Made by a program: the position numbers and the translations under genes | In this document: positions 52,367 through 61,390 of the stretch, one piece after another | How the letters are laid out: every line of letters starts with the position of its first letter | Position numbering within the stretch: position 1 is the stretch's first letter | Notes under the pieces: model-generated | What the model saw: the letters and a program-made list of their open reading frames with translations, nothing else | What the model was told of the DNA's origin: nothing | The model's database searches: none | From: Candidatus Poribacteria bacterium | GTDB taxonomy: Bacteria; Poribacteria; WGA-4E; WGA-3G | Direction of reading: 5' to 3' | Length of the DNA stretch: 64,000 bases | NCBI GenBank assembly: GCA_022827185.1 | Contig: JAJDTM010000042.1 | Span: forward strand, 1 to 64,000

Positions 52367-53515
52367 TTGAAAACATTTATAGTTATTGTGGCAATTGCTA
52401 CCTTGATAGGAGGCTTCTCCGCCTGTGAGCGGATATCCCATATTACGCAACCCACCACACCTGAAACAGAAGATAAAAGTGGCGAGATTTCCATCGGGGT
52501 TGTTTTACCCCTGACAGGACACGTGGCTTCTACAGGTGAACGCATGAAGCAAGGTATGGAATTCGCCCTTAATGAAATTAACAACGCACAACTCGGTGAT
52601 ACAAGACTCAAGTTTATCATTGAGGACGATACGAGTACCCCAGAGGGTGCGGTTGCTGCTTTCAATAAACTGATTCATGAAGATGGCGTGTCTGTTATTA
52701 TCGGTCCCGCAACCTCAAGTGCGACGCGGGCGGCTTTTCCGGTCGCACAAGAAAACCGGATTGTAGCAATTAGTCCAACAGCAGGTGCCCGCGCCCTTGG
52801 TGCAATCGGCGATTTTGTTTTTCGTGTCCCGCTCGCGACAAATATTGTGGCACTTCAAGGTGTCGAGACAACATACGCGAAACTCAACTATCAACGGGTC
52901 GCTACAATGTATAACGAGACCGATCTCTTCTCCACGGATCGGGATACGGCATTGCGGGAAACATTTACTGCGATTGGTGTTGAGGTGCTGACCACGGAAG
53001 TTTTCCAGAGCGGTGATACCGATTTCTCAGCGCAATTGACTCGGATAAAAGCGTTGGAGCCCGATGCTATCTTTGTCTCTGCGTTGCCACCGGAAAAACC
53101 AGGGATACTGATTCAAGCCCGCGAACTCGACATATCGGTTCCTTTTATTGTGAGTTCATTAACCAGTGTTGATGTAGAAGCCGCAGATGCCGCTGCTGAA
53201 GGGGCAATCACTTTTATTGGTTGGCTTAGCACCGATGACACACCCGGAAATCAGGCGTTTGTTCAGAATTACAATATGACCTACGGTACGACCCCAGATG
53301 TCTTTGCTGTAGCATCGTATACCTCTGTCTATATTTTAGCGGAGGCGATTAAGAATGCTCAAGCAACCGATGCGATTTCAATCCGAGATGCTCTGGCGAA
53401 TATCAGCAACCTTGACACAGTTTTTGGCAAGTTCTCTTTCAATGCGGATGGGGACGCTATTTATGAAGAGAAGGCATTGATCGTAAAAGACGGCATGTTG
53501 CAGCCCTTTGAGTAG
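52367..53515 (+). CDS. Branched-chain amino-acid-type ABC solute-binding lipoprotein (LivK/Periplas_BP_6)
   Basis: 382 residues, TTG start preceded by AAAGGAA. The lipoprotein signal has lipobox GFSAC near residue 20, so it is anchored to the membrane. The mature protein matches the leucine/branched-chain amino acid receptor fold: ISIGVVLPLTGHVASTGERMKQGMEFALNEIN, VIIGPATSSATRAAFPVAQEN and TDFSAQLTRIKALEPDAIFVS. No permease or ATPase gene is adjacent, so the partner transporter is elsewhere or it serves as a sensor. Confidence 0.9.
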   Translation: MKTFIVIVAIATLIGGFSACERISHITQPTTPETEDKSGEISIGVVLPLTGHVASTGERMKQGMEFALNEINNAQLGDTRLKFIIEDDTSTPEGAVAAFNKLIHEDGVSVIIGPATSSATRAAFPVAQENRIVAISPTAGARALGAIGDFVFRVPLATNIVALQGVETTYAKLNYQRVATMYNETDLFSTDRDTALRETFTAIGVEVLTTEVFQSGDTDFSAQLTRIKALEPDAIFVSALPPEKPGILIQARELDISVPFIVSSLTSVDVEAADAAAEGAITFIGWLSTDDTPGNQAFVQNYNMTYGTTPDVFAVASYTSVYILAEAIKNAQATDAISIRDALANISNLDTVFGKFSFNADGDAIYEEKALIVKDGMLQPFE

Positions 53516-53718
53516 TGGATAATTCGTGGGTAGAATTGGCGTTATAAGTTATGGGAATCTATTGGATAGTCTAATCTAAAATTAAGAGAAATTTGGAGTC
53601 GTGCGATTTATTTCACATTGCAACGGGTGATGAATCCCCCTACTACGAACTCATCTGCCTGTAATTTGGAAATCCATTAACTGGACAGCAGAGAAAATCA
53701 AATTTTGTAGGTATTATA

Positions 53719-54966
53719 ATGCCGATTTTGAATGGAATTTATGCAGATACGCCCTTTGATACGGAGGAAATACTTCAGGCGGATCTCAATATTGCGAATA
53801 AGTATCGGAGCAATCCTTTACGTTGGAAAGGGCAATTTTCACCTCAACTGGTTCAGGTGTTCTTGGATAATTATTCTGATAGCGATTCCACTGTATTTGA
53901 CCCATTTCTTGGGAGTGGAACTGTTCTTTTGGAATCCGGAATGGCTGGATTGAAAGCTAGCGGCACCGAAATTAATCCTGCTGCTGTTATGCTAGCCCAT
54001 ACTTACCGTTTTATAAATATCCCCATTGATTTACGCCGTTCACATTTGCAGACAGTGTCAAATCTTCTTCGTGATGAATTTTTGACCGAATTGCCACTTT
54101 TTCAGAATATTGAACAAGATCCTCGTGAAACAAATTTTGAGGCAGTTAAACTTAAACTTGTTGGATTACTGTCAAAGGTGGATGACCGTTTCCAAAACGG
54201 ATTGTTGAAAACCTTGATTACCTTATTAGATTTTTATCAAACCGATATATCAGTGCAGAAAATTTTTAAAGTTTGGGGAAATCTCAGGCAGCTTGTGCTT
54301 ACACTACCGTTTTCACATCAATCTATCGAGGTTTTTCTTTCAGATGCCCGTGAAGTCCCTTTATGCAATGAATCGGTTGACCTTGTGATTACCTCACCGC
54401 CATATATTAACGTTTTTAATTATCACCAACAATATCGGGCATCAATGGAAGCCTTGAGCTGGAATTTGTTAAGGGTCTCAAAATCAGAGTTCGGTGCGAA
54501 TAGAAAACACAGAGCTAATAGATTTCTGACAGTTGTCCAGTTCTGTCTTGACATGGCTCAAGCACTTGGTGAGTTAGCAAGAATATGCTGCTCCGGGGCA
54601 AGATTAATTTTTGTGGTAGGTAGAGAATCGAAGGTAAAAGGAACACGATTTTTTAACGGTGAAATTGTGGCTGAAGTTTGTCATAGAGCTTTGGGATTTA
54701 ACTTAATGCTCAAGCAACAGAGGGTATTTCGTAATAGTTTTGGACAAAGTATTTTTGAAGATATTCTCCACTTTTCTCCGCCTTTTGAACATCCATTGCC
54801 TGAAGTATATTTAGAGAAGGCACGGAAGGTGGCTCAAGAAACATTGGAAACTTCATATTCAACAGTCCCGGAAAAGTCGAAAAAAGATCTAAAATTAGCT
54901 GTAAAGAATATTTACGACGTTCATCCATCACCTTTGTTCAATGCTAAAAGTACGAAAGGGATTTAA
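53719..54966 (+). CDS. DNA methyltransferase (amino-group type, SPPY motif)
   Basis: 415 residues. Motif I DPFLGSGT begins at D61 and provides the S-adenosylmethionine site. Motif IV TSPPY at 225-229 provides the catalytic pocket, typical of N4-cytosine or N6-adenine enzymes. The roughly 160 residues between them probably include target recognition, an alpha-type order. The base composition is clearly more AT-rich than neighbouring genes, a sign of recent acquisition. The next gene starts 2 bp after the stop and encodes the matching endonuclease. Confidence 0.87.
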   Translation: MPILNGIYADTPFDTEEILQADLNIANKYRSNPLRWKGQFSPQLVQVFLDNYSDSDSTVFDPFLGSGTVLLESGMAGLKASGTEINPAAVMLAHTYRFINIPIDLRRSHLQTVSNLLRDEFLTELPLFQNIEQDPRETNFEAVKLKLVGLLSKVDDRFQNGLLKTLITLLDFYQTDISVQKIFKVWGNLRQLVLTLPFSHQSIEVFLSDAREVPLCNESVDLVITSPPYINVFNYHQQYRASMEALSWNLLRVSKSEFGANRKHRANRFLTVVQFCLDMAQALGELARICCSGARLIFVVGRESKVKGTRFFNGEIVAEVCHRALGFNLMLKQQRVFRNSFGQSIFEDILHFSPPFEHPLPEVYLEKARKVAQETLETSYSTVPEKSKKDLKLAVKNIYDVHPSPLFNAKSTKGI

Positions 54967-54968
54967 GT

Positions 54969-55880
54969 GTGTATGTTCCACCTACACCTCATGGTGATAA
55001 ATTAAACGCATTGCTTGAAAATGAAAAACTTCCTGAAACTGACCGCCCCCGTGTCTTGGAGGCAGTGACACTATATAAAAAATGGTTAGAGAACTTACAG
55101 TTAGTTTCGGGTGAACATCAAAAAATTGTCGTTGATATGGTTGACATACTCAATGAATACAAACAATATATTGAGTTAAATGTAATATTTGACAGCGACA
55201 ACAATTTCCTTTATCGGCAGAAGGGGCAACTTAAGCTTGATAATACCATTATTGAAGAATTCCTTCCCATATTATTAACTTCAACTCTTTCTGATTTATT
55301 TCAAGACTATGATTTAGATTTTGGTCCGATGACTTGTTTTTCAGGAATTAGATTTGAGTCAAGCATTAGGGGAGATAGAGTAGGTGGAGGTATGCAATTA
55401 AGAAATAAAGATCATGATTTTGCCATAAGTAGGAGGTTATTTGTTCGCTCATCGCACTATGAGGATTTTCATAACAATGTAACGGAAGAAACTAATATCG
55501 CTTATATTGCAGCAGAGTGTAAAACAAACCTTGATAAAACAATGTTTCAAGAAGCGGCCGCAACCGCTTTAGATGTTAAGCTTGCTGTCCCAGGAGCGAA
55601 ATATTATTTATTATGTGAATGGCTTGATATGTCCCCTATAAGCACTAACACTACAGCTATTGACGAAATTCTTATATTACGTAAAGCAAAAAGGCTTTCT
55701 TCTGAGATTCGGCGTACGTTCAGTAGTGTTGAAGGGAGAAAAGAAAATAGAAGTAAATTCGCTCAACATTTAGAACACAATCCTTTTTCGACGGAGGTGT
55801 TCCTCAGATTTTTAGATCATGTTCGTAAGGTTGTTGACGAGAATCCCGAGAATGATGTAATTACGAGAGGTTATTTCTAA
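54969..55880 (+). CDS. Type II restriction endonuclease, Bpu10I-like
   Basis: 303 residues from GTG 54969, directly after the methyltransferase stop. A PD-(D/E)xK-type core is seen: acidic RNKDHDFAISRR near 150-162, followed by AAECKTNLDKTMFQEA near 180-196, where E-x-K supplies catalytic residues. The sequence resembles the RE_Bpu10I family, whose founding enzyme cuts an asymmetric site as a heterodimer; here only one subunit gene is present. AT-rich like its partner. Identification is from motif memory, without a search. Confidence 0.75.
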   Translation: MYVPPTPHGDKLNALLENEKLPETDRPRVLEAVTLYKKWLENLQLVSGEHQKIVVDMVDILNEYKQYIELNVIFDSDNNFLYRQKGQLKLDNTIIEEFLPILLTSTLSDLFQDYDLDFGPMTCFSGIRFESSIRGDRVGGGMQLRNKDHDFAISRRLFVRSSHYEDFHNNVTEETNIAYIAAECKTNLDKTMFQEAAATALDVKLAVPGAKYYLLCEWLDMSPISTNTTAIDEILILRKAKRLSSEIRRTFSSVEGRKENRSKFAQHLEHNPFSTEVFLRFLDHVRKVVDENPENDVITRGYF

Positions 55881-55932
55881 TTTAGTGATTATTCTTTTGT
55901 CAAGGACAAGTAGGCAAAGGTAAAAGAAAACT

Positions 55933-57333
55933 ATGAAAAAAACAATGTATGAAAAAATATGGGAGGCGCATTTGGTGCGCGCTTCCGCGGATGAGGTGCC
56001 GATTCTCTATATTGACACACACCTCGTTCATGAAGTCACATCCCCACAAGCATTTGAGGGATTAAGACTCAACAACCGAAAGGTCCGCCGTCCGGATTTG
56101 ACGTTCGCGACGATGGACCACAACGTACCGACGACGGACAGATCGCTACCGATTACTGACCTGATTGCCGCGAAACAGATGGAGACCCTGGCACAAAACT
56201 GTGCTGAGTTTGACATCCCGCTCTACGACATTGATAGTCCTGAACAAGGCATCGTGCATGTCATCGGACCTGAACTCGGTATCACGCAGCCCGGCACAAC
56301 CATTGTTTGCGGTGATAGCCATACCTCAACGCACGGTGCCCTCGGTGCACTCGCGTTCGGCATCGGTACGAGCGAAATTGAGCATGTCCTCGCCACACAA
56401 TGCCTTTTGCAACAGAAATCGGAAACCTTTGAGATTCGGATTGATGGCACGCTTCCTTACGGTGTAACTGCGAAAGACATTATTCTCTCTATTATCGGAC
56501 ATATCGGCATTGACGGCGGCAACGGTGCCGTGGTCGAATACACAGGTTCTGCCATCCGCGCCCTCAGCATTGAGGAACGGATGACTGTCTGTAATATGTC
56601 GATTGAGGCAGGTGCTCGCGCGGGTATGATTGCACCTGACGACGCTACTTATGAATACATCGCTGGCAGACGTTTCGCACCGAAAGGTGAAGATTTTGAT
56701 GCGGCGGTTGAACGCTGGAAGGAACTCCCAACTGACGACGGTGCAACCTATGACCGAACGCTACAACTCGACGCAGCGGACATTGCACCGCAGGTGACAT
56801 GGGGTACAAACCCCGGCATGGTGACCGATGTGACAAGTCGCGTGCCGGATCCAGCAGACATGGCAACAACCGATGAGAAACGCGCCACCGAACACGCCTT
56901 GGAATATATGGACCTCCAACCCGGCACACCGATAACAGACATTCCTGTAGATAGGGTTTTCATCGGTAGCTGCACGAACTCCCGAATTAGTGATTTACGG
57001 GCTGCCGCGGAAGTCGCCAATGGCAGGAAAGTCGCAGAGAATGTCAGTGCAATGGTCGTACCGGGTTCACAGGCGGTCAAACGTCAAGCAGAAGCGGAAG
57101 GACTCGATGAAATTTTCCGTGCCGCAGGTTTTGAATGGCGTGAAGCCGGTTGTAGTATGTGCCTCGGTATGAATCCCGATACTTTGATGCCCGGTCAACG
57201 CTGTGCCAGCACATCGAACCGGAATTTTGAAGGTAGACAGGGCAAAGGCGGACGCACACACCTCGTCAGTCCACAGATGGCTGCTGCGACTGCAGTAACG
57301 GGTCATTTTGTTGATATCCGAAAGTTTCAGTAG
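55933..57333 (+). CDS. leuC: 3-isopropylmalate dehydratase large subunit
   Basis: A 466-residue aconitase-family subunit that isomerises 2- to 3-isopropylmalate in leucine biosynthesis, in complex with LeuD. The [4Fe-4S] ligands are C347 (FIGSCTNSR), C407 and C410 (GCSMCLGMN). DTHLVHEVTSPQAFEGLR near 28-45 and GDSHTSTHGALGALAFG near 127-143 are diagnostic. Length is normal. leuD follows after 38 bp, forming a leuCD operon. Confidence 0.97.
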   Translation: MKKTMYEKIWEAHLVRASADEVPILYIDTHLVHEVTSPQAFEGLRLNNRKVRRPDLTFATMDHNVPTTDRSLPITDLIAAKQMETLAQNCAEFDIPLYDIDSPEQGIVHVIGPELGITQPGTTIVCGDSHTSTHGALGALAFGIGTSEIEHVLATQCLLQQKSETFEIRIDGTLPYGVTAKDIILSIIGHIGIDGGNGAVVEYTGSAIRALSIEERMTVCNMSIEAGARAGMIAPDDATYEYIAGRRFAPKGEDFDAAVERWKELPTDDGATYDRTLQLDAADIAPQVTWGTNPGMVTDVTSRVPDPADMATTDEKRATEHALEYMDLQPGTPITDIPVDRVFIGSCTNSRISDLRAAAEVANGRKVAENVSAMVVPGSQAVKRQAEAEGLDEIFRAAGFEWREAGCSMCLGMNPDTLMPGQRCASTSNRNFEGRQGKGGRTHLVSPQMAAATAVTGHFVDIRKFQ

Positions 57334-57371
57334 GAAGCGTGGAAGGTTGGAAGAAAGGAGAAAACAGTAAA

Positions 57372-57953
57372 ATGGAAGCATTTAAAGAACATGTTGGACT
57401 TGTTGTCCCACTCGACCGGATAAACGTTGATACCGATCAGATTATCCCGAAGCAATTCTTGAAACGGATTGAACGGACCGGTTTTGGCGAGTTTCTCTTT
57501 AACGACTGGCGTTACCTTGAGAACGGTGATCCGAACCCAGAATTCGTGCTGAATCATCCACGTTATTCAGGTGTGAGTATTCTTATCGCTGGCGTGAATT
57601 TTGGCTGTGGTAGTTCGCGCGAACACGCGCCGTGGGCACTTCAGCAGTACGGTTTCAAGGCGATCCTCGCACCCTCGTTTGCAGACATCTTCCGAAACAA
57701 CTGCTATAAGAACGGCATCCTTCCGATAGCCCTGCCTGCGGATGTCATCACCTCGCTCAGCCAAGCAGCACACGACACCGAAGGTTACCAGTTGATGATA
57801 GACCTGGAGGCACAATCGGTCATTTGTTCTGACGGCACCGCACACACTTTTGAAATCGGCGATTTTGAGAAGTACTGCTTACTGAACGGACTCGATGAGA
57901 TCGGTTGGACCTTGCAGTATGAAGCGGATATTGCTGCTTATGAAAACCGGTAA
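57372..57953 (+). CDS. leuD: 3-isopropylmalate dehydratase small subunit
   Basis: 193 residues, beginning MEAFKEHVGLVVPLDRINVDTDQIIPKQFLK as in bacterial LeuD. The swivelling domain has GFGEFLFNDWRY and the conserved CGSSREHAPWAL near 71-82. AAAGGAG lies about 11 nt before ATG 57372; an in-frame upstream GTG-type extension is rejected. Partner of LeuC upstream. Confidence 0.96.
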   Translation: MEAFKEHVGLVVPLDRINVDTDQIIPKQFLKRIERTGFGEFLFNDWRYLENGDPNPEFVLNHPRYSGVSILIAGVNFGCGSSREHAPWALQQYGFKAILAPSFADIFRNNCYKNGILPIALPADVITSLSQAAHDTEGYQLMIDLEAQSVICSDGTAHTFEIGDFEKYCLLNGLDEIGWTLQYEADIAAYENR

Positions 57954-58084
57954 ATGGCTGTCAGCAGTCGGCTATCGGCTTTCAGTAAAGAGATATTTAT
58001 GGTAATAAAAACGATTTAAGGACTACAAACCCTTATTGACTGCCGAAAGTGAGTGTAGCGAACGTCCTGATAGCCGACAGCTAG
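57954..58084. repeat. Palindromic element, TGGCTGA-word family
   Basis: GGCTGTCAGCAGTCGGCTATCGG on the left and CTGATAGCCGACAGC on the right enclose a unique roughly 85-bp core containing AAAGAGA. The left arm matches the elements at 18394 and 20375. Confidence 0.6.
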
Positions 58085-58167
58085 TATAAAAAAAAAGTTG
58101 AAGACATTAGGGGTTTGCGGGTTAACAGTAATTGTACTTAACAATTTCATCTAATTTTGCCAACGAC

Positions 58168-58222
58168 GGAGGAGACTTCATACAATCAGGACGGTTTCCT
58201 CCTTTGTTTTTAACAGGAGGAA
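58168..58222 (+). promoter_or_regulatory. guaB leader: terminator-like hairpin competing with the ribosome site
   Basis: GGAGGAGA (about 58169-58176) can pair with TTTCCTCC (about 58196-58203) in an 8-bp stem with one G:U, followed by TTTGTTTTT. The same TTCCTCC can instead pair with the downstream GGAGGAA that contains the guaB ribosome site (about 58216-58222). The two pairings exclude each other, a layout used by attenuators and translational switches. No sensor domain was recognised. Coordinates are good to within 1 nt. Confidence 0.4.
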
Positions 58223-58228
58223 TGAATC

Positions 58229-59728
58229 ATGGCTCACTTTTTTCCTGAAGCCAGCCGGACTTTCAGTGAATACCTGCTTTTACCTAACTTAACGACGAAG
58301 GGTTGTATCCCTGAAAACGTTATCCTGAGAACACCTCTCGTGAAGTTTAAAGTAGGGCAGCAAGCCTCTCTGGAAGTGAATATCCCGTTTGCTTCAGCAA
58401 TCATGCAGGCTGTTTCGGATCACAATTTGGCAATTGCCCTGGCGAGACAGGGCGGGATCTCCTTTGTTTATGGGTCCCAAAGTCCTGAAGAACAGGCAGC
58501 GATGGTCCAAGCAGTTAAAAGCCACAAAGCGGGTTTCGTCGTCAGCGACTCAAATTTGAAGTGTGATAATACAATAGAAGATGTCGTGAGACTCACCGAA
58601 GAGACAGGACACTCAACGATTGCTATAACCGAAGACGGTTCGTCTTCAGGTGAGCTGCTCGGACTGATAACGGATAAGGATTATAGATTAAGTCGAGTGG
58701 ATTTAAATACCAAAGTCAGCGAATTGATGACACCGTTTTTTGAACTGATTGTGGGGCAAAAGGGAATTGCGATTGAAGATGCCAACGATCTCATTTGGAA
58801 ACATAAGATAAATTGTCTGCCGGTTGTTGATGAAAATCGTAAACTGGTGCATCTGGTCTTCAGGAAAGATTACGACGACCATAAGAAAAATCCGCTTGAA
58901 TCCGTAGATTCACAGAAAAGACTTGTCGTTGGTGCCGGAATTAATACAAGAGATTACAGAGAAAGAGTTCCAGCACTCGTAGCAGCAGGCGTTGACCTTC
59001 TTTGTGTTGATTCTTCTGAAGGGTATACAGAATGGCAGTCGGACACTATTCGATTTATTAAAGATACGTACGATGGGGCAGTAAAAGTAGGTGGTGGGAA
59101 CGTCGTTCATGGGGATGCTTTTATGTACTTGGTAGAAGCCGGTGCTGATTTTGTAAAAGTAGGTATCGGTGGCGGTGCTATCTGTATAACACGGGAACAG
59201 AAAGGTATTGGGTGTGGGCAAGCAACCGCCGTCATTGAAGTTGCTCGGCAGCGGGATCAGTATTTGAAGGAAACAGGTGTTTACGTGCCGATTTGTTCAG
59301 ATGGCGGTATTTTCCAAGATTATCATATCGGTTTGGCACTTGCCATGGGTGCTGATTTCGTGATGATGGGCAGATATTTTGCCAGATTTGATGAAAGTCC
59401 GAGTAAGTTGAGAAAATTGGGTATGAATACGGTGAAAGAATATTGGGGTGAAGGCACAAAGCGAGCCGCCAACTGGCAACGCTACCACGAGGGTGGCGGT
59501 TCAGAACTATTGTTTGAGGAGGGTGCCGATGCTTATGTGCCTTATGCAGGAAAGATGAACGATAATTTGAAAACGACCCTCGCAAAAATCCGGTCGCTCA
59601 TGTGTAATTGTGGGGCGATATCCTTACCGGAATTTCGCCAAAAAGCGAGATTCGTGTTAGTCTCTTCGGCAAGTATTCGTGAAGGCGGTGTTCACGATAT
59701 TATTCCAAGAACGACGCAGGATGGGTAA
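58229..59728 (+). CDS. guaB: IMP dehydrogenase
   Basis: A 499-residue enzyme oxidising IMP to XMP with NAD+, the first committed step to GMP. The catalytic Cys is C319 in GIGGGAICITREQKGIGCGQ; the usual GPGSICTTR is altered to GGGAICITR, as I recall for the clostridial-type branch. Two CBS motifs occupy about 105-220. VDSSEGYTEWQ and SDGGIFQDYHIGLALAMGADFVMMGRYFA are standard. The start MAHFFPEASRTFSEYLLLPN follows AGGAGGA. The following selenoprotein-type gene starts 3 bp after its stop, so guaB leads that operon. Confidence 0.93.
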   Translation: MAHFFPEASRTFSEYLLLPNLTTKGCIPENVILRTPLVKFKVGQQASLEVNIPFASAIMQAVSDHNLAIALARQGGISFVYGSQSPEEQAAMVQAVKSHKAGFVVSDSNLKCDNTIEDVVRLTEETGHSTIAITEDGSSSGELLGLITDKDYRLSRVDLNTKVSELMTPFFELIVGQKGIAIEDANDLIWKHKINCLPVVDENRKLVHLVFRKDYDDHKKNPLESVDSQKRLVVGAGINTRDYRERVPALVAAGVDLLCVDSSEGYTEWQSDTIRFIKDTYDGAVKVGGGNVVHGDAFMYLVEAGADFVKVGIGGGAICITREQKGIGCGQATAVIEVARQRDQYLKETGVYVPICSDGGIFQDYHIGLALAMGADFVMMGRYFARFDESPSKLRKLGMNTVKEYWGEGTKRAANWQRYHEGGGSELLFEEGADAYVPYAGKMNDNLKTTLAKIRSLMCNCGAISLPEFRQKARFVLVSSASIREGGVHDIIPRTTQDG

Positions 59729-59731
59729 AAA

Positions 59732-61390
59732 ATGAAAACTTTCAACAACAAAATCGCACTCAATCTTAACAGTGAGACGGAGGTGTCCGTCAAAGGTTTT
59801 ATTGCACCGATTGCGTATACTTCAAGCAACTTCCATGAGAGATGGAATGCTCTGGCGAATCTGCAAGTCGCCGAACCAGAAAAGCGGTATCCTACCTCCG
59901 TTTTCCGTGCCTTTCTTCCTAACGGATCCATCTCTGTTGGTGAGTGTTGGGAAGTAGAAAAACAGGGTATCCTCGCGTTGCTCCAGCAACTTCTCCCCAA
60001 TCCATCTTTGGACATGCGGAACGATGGGGGCGATTCTTGTGGAAAATGGGCATGCCTGCGCGCTTACAACGATCAATTCGCCGATATTATGTTTCGTGTC
60101 CATGCAGAATTTGCCATACAAGACGGTTGGTTCACACCCTCACAGTTGGCAGGGCACCTCACTATTGACCGGCACCAGGAAACCGTAGCCTTTTTCCAGT
60201 TACGCGTTCCTGAAGGTATACTGAACTTCGATGTCAACTGGGAAACGACAGAAGATGGATGGGACCCAGGCATTGTGATTACCGATGCCGGCTTTTGCCC
60301 ACAAATGGAACTCTGCGCTGGAACACAAACAGGCGTGCAAGCCTTAAAATTCACAGAAACTATCACGGAAGAAGATGCAGCACACAAATTAGCATGCTGT
60401 TTCTACAAATCGCAGCAGATCAACTGGGTACCGCTCGAAAATGCGTTGGAGATCGCACAGGCACAGCAGAAACCTATTCATGCAATCGCAGTAGACGGAC
60501 CGCTTGCAGACGAGGCGTGCTGAGGGAGCGGTAAAAGCTTGAGGGCAGGTGTCCTCTCCGACGAAAAAAATATTGAATTTTTGAACGAAAACTTCATTAA
60601 TACTTGGGTAACAACTGCTGCATTAGGAAAAAAGTCGAGTTTACAGGCATCGATTGCTAAAAGATACGAACACAAATCTAAGATCTTTGACACAACACAC
60701 CCGTTGGCAGAAACCATCAGAAAGGGATGGAAAACCGGCTCAAAGAAAGCTTCCCCAGGGGATTGTTTCGTTTTCTCACCAGCACTCGAATTAATGGGCA
60801 GGCAACCTGTAAATGATCTCGGCGACGACAGTAGGCGTAGAGGGCTCCGAGCGTATGCGTATTACCTCACATTTCTCAAGGATTCCTTGGCGGGAAAACA
60901 GCCCGGATTGGGGAATCTTATCCTGAGAAGAGAGCAGCCCTCTCTGGAGATATTGAACACGTTTCGCACCCCAATGGTGGCGCATCAAGATTACACTGTT
61001 TTCGTGATTGATACCACAGCCTTTGAAGACGGTGGTACGCTCACTATCAATATCCAAGTGGGTGGGGACGATGCAAAGGGGAAGTTCCATCTGTTTGACA
61101 GCGACAGAGAACTCCCGACAGAAAAAGCACCTGACGGCATTGATGCCGAAGTATGGAATAGTCAGCAAGGTGCAGAGTATGTGAAAGCACTTGACGCACT
61201 TGCCACAGTATGGCATATAGATCCTGGTGACACGGAACAAATTTCCCACCGTTTCGCGCAAGGGCAACGCTTTAAATTGTGTGCTACTGGAAGCCGTTGG
61301 AGTGAAAAAGGGAGCATCAACGCTTTTATCGCAAAAATTTCTGTAGAGGGACATGAAAATGAAAACGATCGAAAACAAAATAACCCTTAA
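59732..61390 (+). CDS. Predicted selenoprotein 1: thioredoxin-like protein with Cys-Sec pair
   Basis: 552 residues if TGA at 60521-60523 is read as selenocysteine (residue 264). Residues 1-205 form an unassigned domain (NFHERWNALANL, LRAYND, GWFTPSQLAGHLTIDR, LNFDVNW). Residues about 225-340 resemble the thioredoxin_7 type: WVPLENALEIAQAQQKPIHAI, then GPLADEAC-U-GSGKSLRAGVLSD, NIEFLNENFINTW. Residues about 395-545 are beta-rich (VFVIDTTAFEDGGTLTINIQVGG). The frame is open across the TGA, which is preceded by a Cys codon and followed by GGGAGCGGTAAAA. A SECIS-like hairpin lies 17 nt downstream. Without recoding the product would end at residue 263. It starts 3 bp after guaB and overlaps the next paralogue by about 32-38 bp. 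Confidence 0.85.
60541..60556 (+). promoter_or_regulatory. SECIS-like hairpin 1
   Basis: GAGGGC pairs with GTCCTC (one G:U) around the loop AGGT, exactly 17 nt after the TGA. Distance from UGA to the loop is 23 nt, and a G occupies the second loop position. Both fit the published bacterial SECIS consensus as I remember it. Confidence 0.8.
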
